NCBI RefSeq assembly: GCF_003574675.1
Contig: NZ_QOAZ01000009.1
Coordinates: forward strand, 1-64,000
Source: Azohydromonas sediminis
GTDB lineage: Bacteria; Pseudomonadota; Gammaproteobacteria; Burkholderiales; Burkholderiaceae_C
Reading direction: 5' to 3'
DNA length: 64,000 nt
Position 1 is the first letter of the stretch. Each line of letters starts with the position of its first letter. Shown here piece after piece: positions 23,889-32,785 of this stretch. The position numbers and the translations under genes were made by a program. Below the pieces are notes generated by a model. The model saw nothing but the letters and a program-made list of their open reading frames with translations, was not told the origin of the DNA and did no database searches.

Positions 23889-23894
23889 GATAAT
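23889..23894 (+). promoter_or_regulatory. Candidate -10 element of prfC
   Basis: GATAAT in an AT-richer patch (GATAATTTGCCATTTG), 54 nt before the prfC start. No clear -35 was seen. Confidence 0.3.
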
Positions 23895-23948
23895 TTGCCA
23901 TTTGCCCGATCCGCGCGCGCTCCCGGCAGCCGAGCGCGCGCCACCCCG

Positions 23949-25574
23949 ATGTCCGACCCTACCCCCCGCATCGACGCCGAGGTGCGCCGCCGCCGCACCT
24001 TCGCGATCATCAGCCACCCCGACGCCGGCAAGACGACGCTGACCGAGAAGCTGCTGCTGTTCTCGGGCGCGATCCAGATCGCCGGCTCGGTCAAGGCGCG
24101 CAAGGCGTCGCGCTACGCGACGTCGGACTGGATGGAGATCGAGAAGCAGCGCGGCATCTCGGTGGCCAGCTCGGTGATGCAGATGGAGTACCGCGACTGC
24201 GTCATCAACCTGCTCGACACGCCGGGCCACCAGGACTTCAGCGAGGACACCTACCGCGTGCTGACCGCGGTCGACGCGGCGCTGATGGTGATCGACGCGG
24301 CCAACGGCGTCGAGCCGCAGACGCGGCGGCTGCTGCAGGTGTGCCGAGCCCGCAATACGCCGATCTTGACCTTCGTCAACAAGATGGACCGCGAGGTCCA
24401 GGAGCCGCTGGCGCTGATGGACGAGATCGAGCGCGAGCTCGGCATGAGCGTCGTGCCGTTCACGTGGCCGGTGGGCATGGCCAAGTTCTTCGGCGGCGTG
24501 CTCGACCTGCGGCGAGACCAGATGCGCGTCTTCGCGCCGGGCGCCGACCGCGCCGGCGGCGACGACGAGATCGTCGAGGGCCTGGCCAACCCCGTGCTCG
24601 CGCAGCGCTTCGGCGCCGCTTACGAGCAGGCTGCCGGCGAGATCGAGCTCGTGCGCGAGGCCGCGCCGGCGTTCGACGAGGCGGCGTTCCTCGCCGGCCA
24701 CCAGACGCCGATGTTCTTCGGCAGCGCGATCAACAACTTCGGCGTCAAGGAGGTGCTCGACGCGCTGGTGGACCTCGCGCCGCCGCCGGGGCCGAAGGCG
24801 GCGATCCAGCGCACCGTCGAGCCGACCGAGCCGAAGTTCAGCGGCGTCGTGTTCAAGATCCAGGCCAACATGGACCCGGCGCACCGCGACCGCATCGCGT
24901 TCGTGCGCGTCGCGAGCGGCCACTTCACGCGCGGCATGCGGCTGAAGGTCACGCGCAGCGGCAAGGAGCTGCGCCCGAACACGGTGGTCTCGTTCCTCAG
25001 CCAGCGGCGCGAGCTGCTCGAGGAGGCCTTCGCCGGCGACATCATCGGCATCCCGAACCACGGCGTGCTGCAGCTCGGCGACACGCTGACCGAAGGCGAG
25101 GCGCTGCAGTTCACCGGGCTGCCGTTCTTCGCGCCCGAGATGTTCCGCTCGGTCGAGGTCGCCGACCCGCTGAAGACCAAGCAGCTGCGCGCCGGGCTGC
25201 AGCAGCTCGGCGAGGAAGGCGCGATCCAGGTCTTCCGCCCGGCGGCGGGCAGCGTGCTGCTGCTCGGCGCCGTGGGCCAGCTGCAGTTCGAGGTCGTCGC
25301 GCACCGCCTCGAGCACGAGTACGGTTGCAAGGCGCGCATCCTGCCGGCGCGCTACAACGTCGCGCGCTGGGTGACCTGCGACGACCAGAAGGAACTCGCG
25401 CGCTTCATCGACCACAACGCGCATCGCGTCGCCTACGACGCCGTCGACGCGCCCTGCGTGTTGCTCGAATACGCCGGCGAACTGCGTGCGATGCAGGACA
25501 ACTGGCCGAAGATCCAGTTCCACGCGCTGCGCGAGCACGCCGGCCTCGTCTTCCAGAAACAGATCGAGGCTTGA
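23949..25574 (+). CDS. prfC: Peptide chain release factor 3
   Basis: A 541-residue translational GTPase that recycles RF1/RF2 after termination. The G domain shows the P-loop SHPDAGKTTLTEKLL (residues ~22-36), switch II DTPGHQDFSEDTYR, and NKMD of the G4 motif in FVNKMDREVQ. RF3-specific segments follow: SDWMEIEKQRGISVASSVMQM, MFFGSAINNFGV, FKIQANMDPAHRDRIAF and GAVGQLQFEVVAHRL. Start 23949 (MSDPTPRID) matches the family; an upstream in-frame ATG at 23865 lies before the promoter-like box. It is followed by a 200-bp repeat-containing spacer. Confidence 0.96.
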   Translation: MSDPTPRIDAEVRRRRTFAIISHPDAGKTTLTEKLLLFSGAIQIAGSVKARKASRYATSDWMEIEKQRGISVASSVMQMEYRDCVINLLDTPGHQDFSEDTYRVLTAVDAALMVIDAANGVEPQTRRLLQVCRARNTPILTFVNKMDREVQEPLALMDEIERELGMSVVPFTWPVGMAKFFGGVLDLRRDQMRVFAPGADRAGGDDEIVEGLANPVLAQRFGAAYEQAAGEIELVREAAPAFDEAAFLAGHQTPMFFGSAINNFGVKEVLDALVDLAPPPGPKAAIQRTVEPTEPKFSGVVFKIQANMDPAHRDRIAFVRVASGHFTRGMRLKVTRSGKELRPNTVVSFLSQRRELLEEAFAGDIIGIPNHGVLQLGDTLTEGEALQFTGLPFFAPEMFRSVEVADPLKTKQLRAGLQQLGEEGAIQVFRPAAGSVLLLGAVGQLQFEVVAHRLEHEYGCKARILPARYNVARWVTCDDQKELARFIDHNAHRVAYDAVDAPCVLLEYAGELRAMQDNWPKIQFHALREHAGLVFQKQIEA

Positions 25575-25779
25575 GCGCCGCGGCTCACGGCGTGCCTGCG
25601 CACGCCGGGACGGCGCTCGAGGGGCCGAGCTCTGCGAGGCCGCGGCCTGCAAGGCTGAGCGCCGCGGCTCACGGCGATCCCCGCCGGCCGCGAGACGCGG
25701 CCGTCCCTCGGCCGGTCCGCGCCCGCGCAGGCGGGCGCTGAGCCGCCGGCCTCGGCCTGCGCATGCCGGGACGGGGCTC
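25572..25779. repeat. Duplicated repeat units downstream of prfC
   Basis: Unit A, 21 bp starting TGAGCGCCGCGGCTCACGG, occurs exactly at 25572-25592 (including the prfC stop) and 25656-25676; it is itself partly palindromic (TGAGC/GCTCA). Unit B, 24 bp starting CCTGCGCA, occurs at 25595-25618 and 25756-25779 with two mismatches; its last copy overlaps the stop of the TerB-like gene. The rest of this spacer has no coding signal. Confidence 0.7.
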
Positions 25780-26206
25780 AGGCCGGTGCCGGCCACCGGT
25801 TGGCCAGGATCGCGCGCGAGACCATCGAGCGCGTCAGCCCCCAGCGGCACAGCATGTGGTCGAACACGAGCCGTTCGACGTCGTGCACGCGACCGTCGGC
25901 CGTGATCACGCTGGCGGCGAGCCGGCACACGAGCAGGCGCTTGGCCGGGTCGCGCACCGCCTCGAGCGCCGCGTCGATCTGCGCGATGTCCGACATGCGC
26001 AGGTAGCCGCGCTCGCCCAGCCGCGTGCTCTGGGCGTGCGCGAGCGCCTGGCGCAGGAACGCTTCGCGCGTCGTGCCGAGGCGGGCGTAGGCGTCGAGCT
26101 CGTCGAGGATCGCGAGCTCGCGCGCGTCGAACTCGGTGTCGGCGACGACGGCCAGGATCAGGACCTGGGCCAGGGCTTGGGGCGAGTCGATCGCGTGCTC
26201 GGACAT
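25778..26206 (-). CDS. TerB-like domain protein
   Basis: A 142-residue, all-helical, acidic protein. The segments [55 protein letters not shown] and RWGLTRSMV resemble the TerB/DjlA-N fold, whose paired acidic helices (DxExxxxE) can bind metal. The molecular role is unknown. A GAGGAG Shine-Dalgarno precedes the ATG (GAGGAGACACCG). It is divergent from ubiA with 117 bp between, and converges on prfC across the repeat spacer. No tellurite-resistance genes are nearby, so no such role is claimed. Confidence 0.7.
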   Translation of the reverse strand: MSEHAIDSPQALAQVLILAVVADTEFDARELAILDELDAYARLGTTREAFLRQALAHAQSTRLGERGYLRMSDIAQIDAALEAVRDPAKRLLVCRLAASVITADGRVHDVERLVFDHMLCRWGLTRSMVSRAILANRWPAPA

Positions 26207-26311
26207 CGGTGTCTCCTCGGCGGGTGGGTGTGCGCGGCGCGTGCGGCACAGGCGCCTCGATCGGAAATCTTTTCGAGCCGGCGCGCCGCCCCGGGTTCCG
26301 TGCCGGGCTCC

Positions 26312-26317
26312 GATAAT
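26312..26317 (+). promoter_or_regulatory. Candidate -10 element of ubiA
   Basis: GATAAT is followed by CGGCGC and the GTG start at 26324. There is no room for a Shine-Dalgarno, so a leaderless transcript is suggested. Confidence 0.38.
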
Positions 26318-26323
26318 CGGCGC

Positions 26324-27235
26324 GTGAGCACCGCCGTCACCTCGCCACCGTCGCGGCTGGCGCTGTACCTCGACCTGATCCGCTGGGACCGTCCGGCCGG
26401 CTGGCTGCTGCTGTTGTGGCCGACGCTGTCGGCGCTGTGGATCGCCGCCGACGGCTTCCCTGGCTGGCATCTCGTCGCCGTGTTCGTGCTCGGCACGATC
26501 CTGATGCGAAGCGCCGGCTGCGCCGTCAATGACGTCGCCGACCGCGAGTTCGACCGCCACGTCGAGCGCACCGCGCGGCGCCCCGTCACGCGCGGCGCGC
26601 TGCCGGTGCCCGAGGCGCTGGCGGTGGGTGCGGCGCTCGCGCTGGCCGCGTTCGCGCTCGTGCTGTCGACCAACCCGCCGACGGTGCTGCTGTCGTTCGC
26701 CGCACTCGCGATTGCGATCGCGTACCCCTACGCGAAACGCGTCGTCTCGATGCCACAGGCGGTGCTCGGCGTCGCGTTCAGCTTCGGCATCCCGATGGCG
26801 TTCGCCGCCGTGCTCGGCGGCAGCGACCGCTCGCCGGCCGCGGTGGCCGACGCGGTGCCGCCGCACGCGTGGGCGCTGCTGCTGTCGAACCTGTTCTGGG
26901 TGCTCGCCTACGACACCGAGTACGCGATGGTCGACCGCGACGACGACCTGAAGATCGGCATCCACACCTCGGCGATCACGCTCGGCCGCCACGACGTCGC
27001 CGCCGTGATGGCGTTCTACGCGATCCACCTCGTGAGCTGGGCCGCGATCGGGCGTTCGCTCGGGCTGGGGGCGTGGTTCCTCGCCGGCGTTGGCGTCGCG
27101 GCGCTGCAGGCGCTGTGGCACTGGACGCTGATCCGCGAGCGCCGGCGCGACGGCTGCTTCAAGGCGTTCCGCCTGAACCACTGGGTCGGCTTCGCGCTGT
27201 TCGCCGGCACCGCACTGGACCTCGCGCTGCGCTGA
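26324..27235 (+). CDS. ubiA: 4-hydroxybenzoate polyprenyltransferase
   Basis: A 303-residue integral membrane prenyltransferase that attaches the polyprenyl tail to 4-hydroxybenzoate in ubiquinone synthesis. Both Asp-rich metal sites are present: [15 protein letters not shown] (residues ~65-80) and [17 protein letters not shown] (~185-205). About nine hydrophobic helices surround them, and the N-terminal [22 protein letters not shown] is diagnostic. The GTG at 26324 is the only start that gives a normal N-terminus. It is convergent with proC; the 36-bp gap forms a GC-rich hairpin. Confidence 0.95.
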   Translation: MSTAVTSPPSRLALYLDLIRWDRPAGWLLLLWPTLSALWIAADGFPGWHLVAVFVLGTILMRSAGCAVNDVADREFDRHVERTARRPVTRGALPVPEALAVGAALALAAFALVLSTNPPTVLLSFAALAIAIAYPYAKRVVSMPQAVLGVAFSFGIPMAFAAVLGGSDRSPAAVADAVPPHAWALLLSNLFWVLAYDTEYAMVDRDDDLKIGIHTSAITLGRHDVAAVMAFYAIHLVSWAAIGRSLGLGAWFLAGVGVAALQALWHWTLIRERRRDGCFKAFRLNHWVGFALFAGTALDLALR

Positions 27236-27276
27236 GCGCCGCGGCGCCGGCCGGCTGCGGCGGCGCGTCGCTCAGC
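27230..27276. terminator. Hairpin between convergent ubiA and proC
   Basis: GCTGAGCG at the ubiA stop is the reverse complement of CGCTCAGC at the proC stop, with further partial pairing of the GC-rich interior. There is no T-run. Both stop codons lie in the arms. Confidence 0.4.
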
Positions 27277-28084
27277 CGAACTCGTCGCCGAGTTCCTTCG
27301 CGCGCCGCTGTGCAGCGACGATCGCGCGCACGACGGCGGCCTTGACGCCGTCGGCCTCCATCGATGTGATCGCCGCGTGCGTCGTGCCGCCCTTGGACGT
27401 CACGCGCTCGCGCAGCACCGCCGGCGGCTCGCCCGACTGCTGCGCCTGCGCCGCGGCGCCGGCCACCGTGGCCAGCGCCAGCTCGCGTCCCTGCGCGGCG
27501 CTCAGCCCCATCTCGACGGCGGCGGCTTCCATCGCCTCGACGAGGTAGAACACGTAGGCGGGCCCCGAGCCCGACAGCGCGGTCACGGCGTCGAGGTCGC
27601 TCTCGGCGCCGACCCACAGCACGCGCCCGGTCGGCGCGAGCACCTGCTCGACCGCGGCGCACTGCGCCGGCGTCACCGCCGGCCGCGCGTACAGACCGCT
27701 GATGCCCTGGCCGATCAGCGCTGGCGTGTTGGGCATCGCGCGCACGACGGCGTCGCTGCCGGTCGCGCGTGCGATCGCGTCGCTGCGGATGCCGGCCATC
27801 ACGCTGAGCTGCAGCGCGCCGCGCACGTGCACCGCGCACGGCGCCGCTGCCGCGGCGAAGACCTGCGGCTTGACGGCCCAGACGACGAGCGCGGCCTGCG
27901 CGAGCGTCGCGTCGGCGCCGGCCAGCGTGCGCACGCCGTGCCGTGCGGCCAGCCGCTCGCGCTGCGCGGCGTCGGGCTCGACGACGACGATCGAACCCGG
28001 CGCGCGGCCCGCGCGCACGAGGCCGCCGACGATGGCGGCGGCCATGTTGCCGCCGCCGATGAACGCGATGGTGGTGTCGGTCAT
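27272..28084 (-). CDS. proC: Pyrroline-5-carboxylate reductase
   Basis: A 270-residue NAD(P)H-dependent enzyme for the last step of proline synthesis. Features are the Rossmann motif [25 protein letters not shown], the segment [17 protein letters not shown], and the C-terminal helical dimerisation domain with [17 protein letters not shown] and [18 protein letters not shown]. It is divergent from gdhA, so proline and glutamate metabolism genes are adjacent. TACACT lies 6 nt before the ATG and no Shine-Dalgarno is seen. Confidence 0.95.
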   Translation of the reverse strand: MTDTTIAFIGGGNMAAAIVGGLVRAGRAPGSIVVVEPDAAQRERLAARHGVRTLAGADATLAQAALVVWAVKPQVFAAAAAPCAVHVRGALQLSVMAGIRSDAIARATGSDAVVRAMPNTPALIGQGISGLYARPAVTPAQCAAVEQVLAPTGRVLWVGAESDLDAVTALSGSGPAYVFYLVEAMEAAAVEMGLSAAQGRELALATVAGAAAQAQQSGEPPAVLRERVTSKGGTTHAAITSMEADGVKAAVVRAIVAAQRRAKELGDEFG

Positions 28085-28090
28085 GGACGC

Positions 28091-28096
28091 AGTGTA
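28091..28096 (-). promoter_or_regulatory. Candidate -10 element of proC
   Basis: On the minus strand TACACT is followed by GCGTCC and the proC ATG at 28084. Confidence 0.3.
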
Positions 28097-28128
28097 GGCT
28101 CGCGTGTCCCCGCTGCGAGGAGTGCGCG

Positions 28129-29403
28129 ATGAACGAGCCGCTGTCGTACGTCGACCCGGGCCCCGACAGCCCGTGGCGCACCTACCTCGCGCAGGTCGAC
28201 CGCGTGCTGCCGTACCTCGGGCCGCTGGCGCGCTGGGCCGAGACGCTGCGCCGGCCGAAGCGCGCGCTCGTCGTCGACGTGCCGATCGAACTCGACGACG
28301 GCCGCGTCGCGCACTTCGAGGGCTTTCGCGTGCAGCACAACCTCAGCCGCGGGCCCGGCAAGGGCGGCGTGCGCTACCACCCGCAGGTCACGCTCGAGGA
28401 GGTGATGGCGCTGGCGGCGTGGATGAGCATCAAGAACGCCGCGGTGAACTTGCCGTTCGGCGGCGCCAAGGGTGGCATCCGCGTCGACCCGAAGGCGCTG
28501 TCGCGCAAGGAGCTCGAGCGGCTGACGCGCCGCTACACGAGCGAGATCGGCCTCGTGATCGGCCCGCAGCAGGACATCCCGGCGCCCGACGTCAACACCG
28601 ACGCGCAGGTGATGGCGTGGATGATGGACACCTACAGCATGAACGTCGGCGCCACCGTGACCGGCGTCGTCACCGGCAAGCCGATCCACCTCGGCGGCTC
28701 GCTCGGGCGCGTCAAGGCCACCGGCCGCGGCGTGTTCGTCACCGGGCGCGAGGCGGCGCGGCGCATCGGGCTGGCGCTCGACGGCGCGCGCGTTGCGGTG
28801 CAGGGCTTCGGCAACGTCGGCTCGGCGGCGGCCGAGCTGTTCGTGCAGGCCGGCGCGAAGGTCGTCGCGATCCAGGACCACACGGGCATCGTCGTGAACC
28901 CGGCCGGATTCGACTTCGCGGCGCTCATGCCGCACGTGCGTGCGCACGGCGGCGTCGCGGGCTTTCCCGGCGGCGATGCCATCGACGGCGAGTCGTTCTG
29001 GGACGTGCCGTGCGACGTGCTGATCCCGGCCGCACTCGAGGGGCAGATCACCGCCGAGCGCGCGCGGCGCATTTGCGCGCGCCTGATCCTCGAAGGCGCC
29101 AACGGCCCGACGCTGCCGCCCGCCGACGACGTGCTCGCCGAGCGAGGCATCCTCGTCGTGCCCGACGTGATCTGCAACGCCGGCGGCGTGACGGTCAGCT
29201 ACTTCGAGTGGGTGCAGGACTTCAGCTCGTTCTTCTGGACCGAGGACGAGATCAACGTGCGGCTCGACAAGATCCTCGTCGGCGCGCTGAAGACGATCTG
29301 GGACACCGCCGACCGCCACCGCATCGGTCTGCGCACCGCCGCGTTCGCCGTCGCGTGCGAGCGCATCCTGATGGCGCGCCAGGAGCGCGGGCTGTACCCG
29401 TGA
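28129..29403 (+). CDS. gdhA: Glutamate dehydrogenase (Glu/Leu/Phe/Val family)
   Basis: A 424-residue hexameric-type dehydrogenase interconverting glutamate and 2-oxoglutarate plus ammonia. Active-site segments are [27 protein letters not shown] (catalytic Lys), and [21 protein letters not shown]. The nucleotide-binding [17 protein letters not shown], then [12 protein letters not shown] and [19 protein letters not shown], complete the fold. The length and the Asp-rich N-terminal family features suit the NAD-linked catabolic class, but cofactor preference is inferred. GAGGAG lies 7 nt before the ATG. Confidence 0.93.
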   Translation: MNEPLSYVDPGPDSPWRTYLAQVDRVLPYLGPLARWAETLRRPKRALVVDVPIELDDGRVAHFEGFRVQHNLSRGPGKGGVRYHPQVTLEEVMALAAWMSIKNAAVNLPFGGAKGGIRVDPKALSRKELERLTRRYTSEIGLVIGPQQDIPAPDVNTDAQVMAWMMDTYSMNVGATVTGVVTGKPIHLGGSLGRVKATGRGVFVTGREAARRIGLALDGARVAVQGFGNVGSAAAELFVQAGAKVVAIQDHTGIVVNPAGFDFAALMPHVRAHGGVAGFPGGDAIDGESFWDVPCDVLIPAALEGQITAERARRICARLILEGANGPTLPPADDVLAERGILVVPDVICNAGGVTVSYFEWVQDFSSFFWTEDEINVRLDKILVGALKTIWDTADRHRIGLRTAAFAVACERILMARQERGLYP

Positions 29404-29416
29404 CGCGGGCGCGCGC

Positions 29417-29836
29417 TCAGCGCGCAGGCGACGCCGACGGCTCGGCGGGGCTCGGCAGCGTGATGCCCGGCGCCAGCGGGATGTCGCTCGACAGCGTGAC
29501 GCCGGTGACGAAGTACCGCGTCTCGCCGAAGCAGCTCGTCGGCAGACCGACCTTCTCCTCGTAGTGCAGCGTCACGCGCTTGCCCATGACCTGCATGATC
29601 TGCGCCGCCACCGCGTCGTCGCGCACCGTGAACGGGAACTTCTCGACCGTGCTGCCCGGCAGCGAGACGAGGGCCAGCTCGCCTTCCCAGGTCTTGCAGA
29701 TCCAGCCCTTCTTCGACAGCTTCTGCACCCAGCCGGCACGCTCGCCCTCGGAGTAGTTCCAGTGGAGCATCGCGAACACATAGCCGACGAACAGCACGAC
29801 GGCCAGCGCGAGGCCGAGCAGCAGGCGGACGATCAT
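29417..29836 (-). CDS. Conserved membrane-anchored protein of unknown function
   Basis: 139 residues with one N-terminal membrane helix (residues ~2-24) and a soluble part containing WVQKLSKKGWICKTWEGELAL, FTVRDDAVAAQIMQVMGKRV and LPTSCFGETRYFVTGV. The C-terminus is Pro/Ser/Ala-rich. Similar betaproteobacterial proteins are, as I recall, sometimes labelled 6-phosphogluconate dehydrogenase, which this sequence does not support because it has no Rossmann motif. The start at 29836 places the hydrophobic helix first. It converges on gdhA with a 13-bp gap and is divergent from the Bug receptor gene. Confidence 0.7.
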   Translation of the reverse strand: MIVRLLLGLALAVVLFVGYVFAMLHWNYSEGERAGWVQKLSKKGWICKTWEGELALVSLPGSTVEKFPFTVRDDAVAAQIMQVMGKRVTLHYEEKVGLPTSCFGETRYFVTGVTLSSDIPLAPGITLPSPAEPSASPAR

Positions 29837-29946
29837 CACCGGGCGGGCGCAGTCGGCATGGGCGCGATGGTGACACGAAGCGGCCGCTGCCGCGCGTAAC
29901 ATCGAATCTCATCCTTGCATTCCCCGCACTGCCGCGCGGCCCTGCC

Positions 29947-30915
29947 ATGCAACGTCGCCACCTGCTCGCCCTCGCCCTGACCGCCACGCTGCCCGTCGCC
30001 GGCTTCGCGCAGCCCGCGTGGCCGACGCAGCCGGTCAAGATCGTCGTGCCGGCACCGGCCGGCAGCTCGCTCGACATCGTCGTGCGGCTGATGAGCGACA
30101 AGCTCAAGGAGCGCTGGGGCCACCCGGTCGTCGTCGAGAACCGCGTCGGCGCCGGCGGTCTGCTCGGCACCGACGCGGCGGCCAAGGCCGCGCCCGACGG
30201 CCACACGATGGTGCTGTCGTTCAACGGCCCGATCTCGTTCGCGCCGTTCATGTATGCGAAGCTGCCGTACGACCCGGCGAAGGATCTGGTGCCCGTCGTG
30301 ATGACGACGTCGCAGCCCAACGTGCTGGCCGTCCACGCCGGCGTGCCGGCGACCAACGTCAAGGAGTTCGTCGCGTGGGCCAAGGCCAAGCCGGGCGGGC
30401 TGAACTACTCGTCACTGGGCAAGGGCAGCTCGTCGCACCTGACGATGGAGCTGTTCCTCGCCGACGCCGGCATCGCCGGCACGCACGTGCCTTACAACGG
30501 CTCGCCGCCGAGCGCGATGGCGGTCGCGCAGGGCGAGGTCGACGCGACGATGATGGTCGCGCCGGCGATGCTGCCGCACGTGCAGGCCGGGCGCGTCAAG
30601 CTGCTCGCCGTCACGAGTGCGCAGCGCCCCGAGTCGCTGAAGAGCCTGCCGACGATGGCCGAGGCCGGCTACCCGAACGTCGAGGCGCTGGCGTGGAACG
30701 GGCTGTTCGTGCCCGCCGGCACCCCGGCCGCCGTCGTGGCGCGCATCAATGCCGACGTCAACGCCGTGCTGCGCGACCCCGACGTGCGCGCCAAGCTCGA
30801 CGCCGCCGGCTTGACGCCGGTGGGCGGCAGCGCCGCCGACTTCGCCGCCGCGGTGGCCGCCGACACGCAGCGTTGGGGGCCGATCATCCGCCGCATCGGG
30901 CTCAAGCTCGACTGA
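29947..30915 (+). CDS. Bug family tripartite tricarboxylate transporter substrate-binding protein
   Basis: A 322-residue periplasmic receptor. The Tat/Sec-like leader MQRRHLLALALTATLPVAGFAQ is followed by the Bug fold: WPTQPVKIVVPAPAGSSLDIVVRLMSDKL, VVVENRVGAGGLLGTDAAAKAAPDG, NYSSLGKGSSSHLTMELF, and HVPYNGSPPSAMAVAQGEVD. These orphan receptors are abundant in Burkholderiales and bind carboxylates or amides, sometimes for signalling rather than uptake. No TctA/TctB membrane genes are nearby. The ligand is unknown. Confidence 0.92.
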   Translation: MQRRHLLALALTATLPVAGFAQPAWPTQPVKIVVPAPAGSSLDIVVRLMSDKLKERWGHPVVVENRVGAGGLLGTDAAAKAAPDGHTMVLSFNGPISFAPFMYAKLPYDPAKDLVPVVMTTSQPNVLAVHAGVPATNVKEFVAWAKAKPGGLNYSSLGKGSSSHLTMELFLADAGIAGTHVPYNGSPPSAMAVAQGEVDATMMVAPAMLPHVQAGRVKLLAVTSAQRPESLKSLPTMAEAGYPNVEALAWNGLFVPAGTPAAVVARINADVNAVLRDPDVRAKLDAAGLTPVGGSAADFAAAVAADTQRWGPIIRRIGLKLD

Positions 30916-30995
30916 GCTGCGGGGCGCGCGCCGACGACACGGACGAAGCGGGCGGGCGCCGGCCGCGAGCGCCGTGCGGGGACGCTGGTGGCGGC

Positions 30996-31688
30996 TCAGC
31001 GCGTGCCGAAGATGGCGGTGCCGACGCGCACGATCGTCGCCCCTTCGGCGATCGCGGCCTCGAGGTCGGCGCTCATCCCCATCGACAGCGTGTCCAGCGC
31101 CAGCCCCTGGTCGCGCAGCGCGAGCAGCAGCTCGCGCAGGGCGCGGTGCGGGCGGCGCTGCGCGTCGAACTCGGCCGCCGGCTCGGGAATCGCCATCAGC
31201 CCGCGCAGCACCAGCCGCTCGCGCGGCAGCGCGGCCACCGCGTGCGCGAGCGCCGGCACCTCGGCGGGCGCCACGCCGCTCTTGCTCGCCTCGCCGCTGA
31301 CGTTGACCTGCAGGCACACCTGCAGCGGCGGCAGGCCGGGCGGGCGCTGCTCGGCCAGCCGCTGCGCGATCTTGAGGCGGTCCACCGCATGCACCCAGTC
31401 GAATGCCTCGGCGACCGGGCGCGTCTTGTTGCTCTGCAGCGGGCCGATCAGGTGCCACTCGAGCTCGCGGCGCAGGTCGGCCAGCGCACCGATCTTGGCC
31501 AGCGCCTCCTGCACGTAGTTCTCGCCGAATGCGCGCTGGCCGGCAGCGTGCGCGGCGCGCACCGCCTCGGTGCCGAAGGTCTTGCTCACGGCCAGCAGCG
31601 TGACGCTTTCCACGGGCCGGCCGGCACGCGCGCACGCCGCGGCGATGCGCCCTCTGACTTGCTGGAGATTGGCCGATATGGTCGCCAT
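30996..31688 (-). CDS. YggS family pyridoxal phosphate homeostasis protein
   Basis: A 230-residue TIM-barrel PLP carrier without the catalytic domain of alanine racemases. PLP would be held by Lys36 in LLAVSKTFG. Further motifs are FGENYVQEALAKI, WHLIGPLQSNKTRPVAEAFD and LSMGMSADLEAAIAEGATIVRVGTAIFG. It maintains free PLP and affects amino-acid and coenzyme pools. It is divergent from pilT with only 25 bp between; the yggS-pilT neighbourhood is common in proteobacteria. Confidence 0.94.
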   Translation of the reverse strand: MATISANLQQVRGRIAAACARAGRPVESVTLLAVSKTFGTEAVRAAHAAGQRAFGENYVQEALAKIGALADLRRELEWHLIGPLQSNKTRPVAEAFDWVHAVDRLKIAQRLAEQRPPGLPPLQVCLQVNVSGEASKSGVAPAEVPALAHAVAALPRERLVLRGLMAIPEPAAEFDAQRRPHRALRELLLALRDQGLALDTLSMGMSADLEAAIAEGATIVRVGTAIFGTR

Positions 31689-31691
31689 AAT
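31686..31691 (+). promoter_or_regulatory. Candidate -10 element of pilT
   Basis: CATAAT lies 22 nt before the pilT ATG and overlaps the start codon of the divergent yggS gene. No good -35 is present. Confidence 0.28.
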
Positions 31692-31713
31692 GGATCGAGC
31701 TTAGTCTGTCTTC

Positions 31714-32757
31714 ATGGACATCACCCAGCTGCTGGCCTTCTCGGTCAAGAACAAGGCCTCGGACCTGCACCTGTCGGCGGGGCTGCCGCCGATGATCCGC
31801 GTGCACGGCGACGTGCGCCGCATCAATGTCGACCCGCTCGAGCACAAGCAAGTGCACGACATGGTGTACGACATCATGAACGACAGCCAGCGCAAGCACT
31901 ACGAGGACACGCTCGAGTGCGACTTCTCGTTCGAGATCCAGGGGCTGGCGCGCTTTCGCGTCAACGCGTTCAACCAGAACCGCGGCGCCGGCGCCGTGTT
32001 CCGCACGATCCCGAGCAAGATCCTGACGCTCGAGCAGCTCAACGCGCCGAAGGTCTTCGGCGAGCTCGCGCTCAAGCCGCGCGGCCTCGTGCTCGTCACC
32101 GGGCCCACCGGCAGCGGCAAGAGCACGACGCTGGCGGCGATGATCAACCACCTCAACGAGAACGAGTACGGGCACATCCTGACGGTCGAGGACCCGATCG
32201 AGTTCGTCCACGAGTCGAAGAAGTGCCTGATCAACCAGCGCGAGGTCGGTCCGCACACGCTGTCTTTCTCGAACGCGCTGCGTTCGGCGCTGCGCGAGGA
32301 CCCCGACGCGATCCTGGTCGGCGAGATGCGCGACCTCGAGACGATCCGCCTGGCGCTGACCGCCGCCGAGACCGGCCACCTCGTGTTCGGCACGCTGCAC
32401 ACCTCGAGCGCGGCCAAGACGATCGACCGCATCGTCGACGTGTTCCCCGCCGCCGAGAAGGAGATGGTGCGCGCGATGCTGTCGGAGTCGCTGGTGGCGG
32501 TGATCTCGCAGACGCTGTGCAAGCTCAAGGACGGATCGGGCCGCGTGGCCGCGCACGAGATCATGCTCGGCACCTCGGCGATCAAGAACCTGATCCGCGA
32601 GAACAAGATCGCGCAGATGTACTCGGCGATCCAGACCGGCCAGAGCCTGGGCATGCAGACGCTCGACCAGAACCTGGCCGACCTGGTGCGACGCAACGTG
32701 ATCTCGCCGGCCGAGGCGCGCAGCAAGGCCAAGACCCCCGAGAACTTCCCCGGCTGA
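31714..32757 (+). CDS. pilT: Type IV pilus retraction ATPase PilT
   Basis: A 347-residue hexameric ATPase that depolymerises type IV pili and drives twitching. An N-terminal PAS-like domain (KASDLHLSAGLPPMIRVHGDV) precedes the RecA-like core with Walker A TGPTGSGKSTTLAAM, Asp box TVEDPIEF, Walker B DAILVGEMRDLETI, and His box FGTLHTSSAAKT. The C-terminal SAIKNLIRENK resembles the AIRNLIRE retraction signature specific to PilT. pilU follows after 28 bp, so the pair is an operon. Confidence 0.96.
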   Translation: MDITQLLAFSVKNKASDLHLSAGLPPMIRVHGDVRRINVDPLEHKQVHDMVYDIMNDSQRKHYEDTLECDFSFEIQGLARFRVNAFNQNRGAGAVFRTIPSKILTLEQLNAPKVFGELALKPRGLVLVTGPTGSGKSTTLAAMINHLNENEYGHILTVEDPIEFVHESKKCLINQREVGPHTLSFSNALRSALREDPDAILVGEMRDLETIRLALTAAETGHLVFGTLHTSSAAKTIDRIVDVFPAAEKEMVRAMLSESLVAVISQTLCKLKDGSGRVAAHEIMLGTSAIKNLIRENKIAQMYSAIQTGQSLGMQTLDQNLADLVRRNVISPAEARSKAKTPENFPG

Positions 32758-32785
32758 CCGGCGCCGCCCGACGAGGAACCCCGCG

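Noticed and set aside
25778-26206. Tellurite-resistance assignment for the TerB-like protein
   Set aside because: Only a fold resemblance is seen and no other ter genes are nearby.
22293-26249. A 1318-codon minus-strand frame spanning prfC
   Set aside because: Only the 3' part, from a Met with a signal peptide at 23738, is credible; the rest is antisense to prfC.
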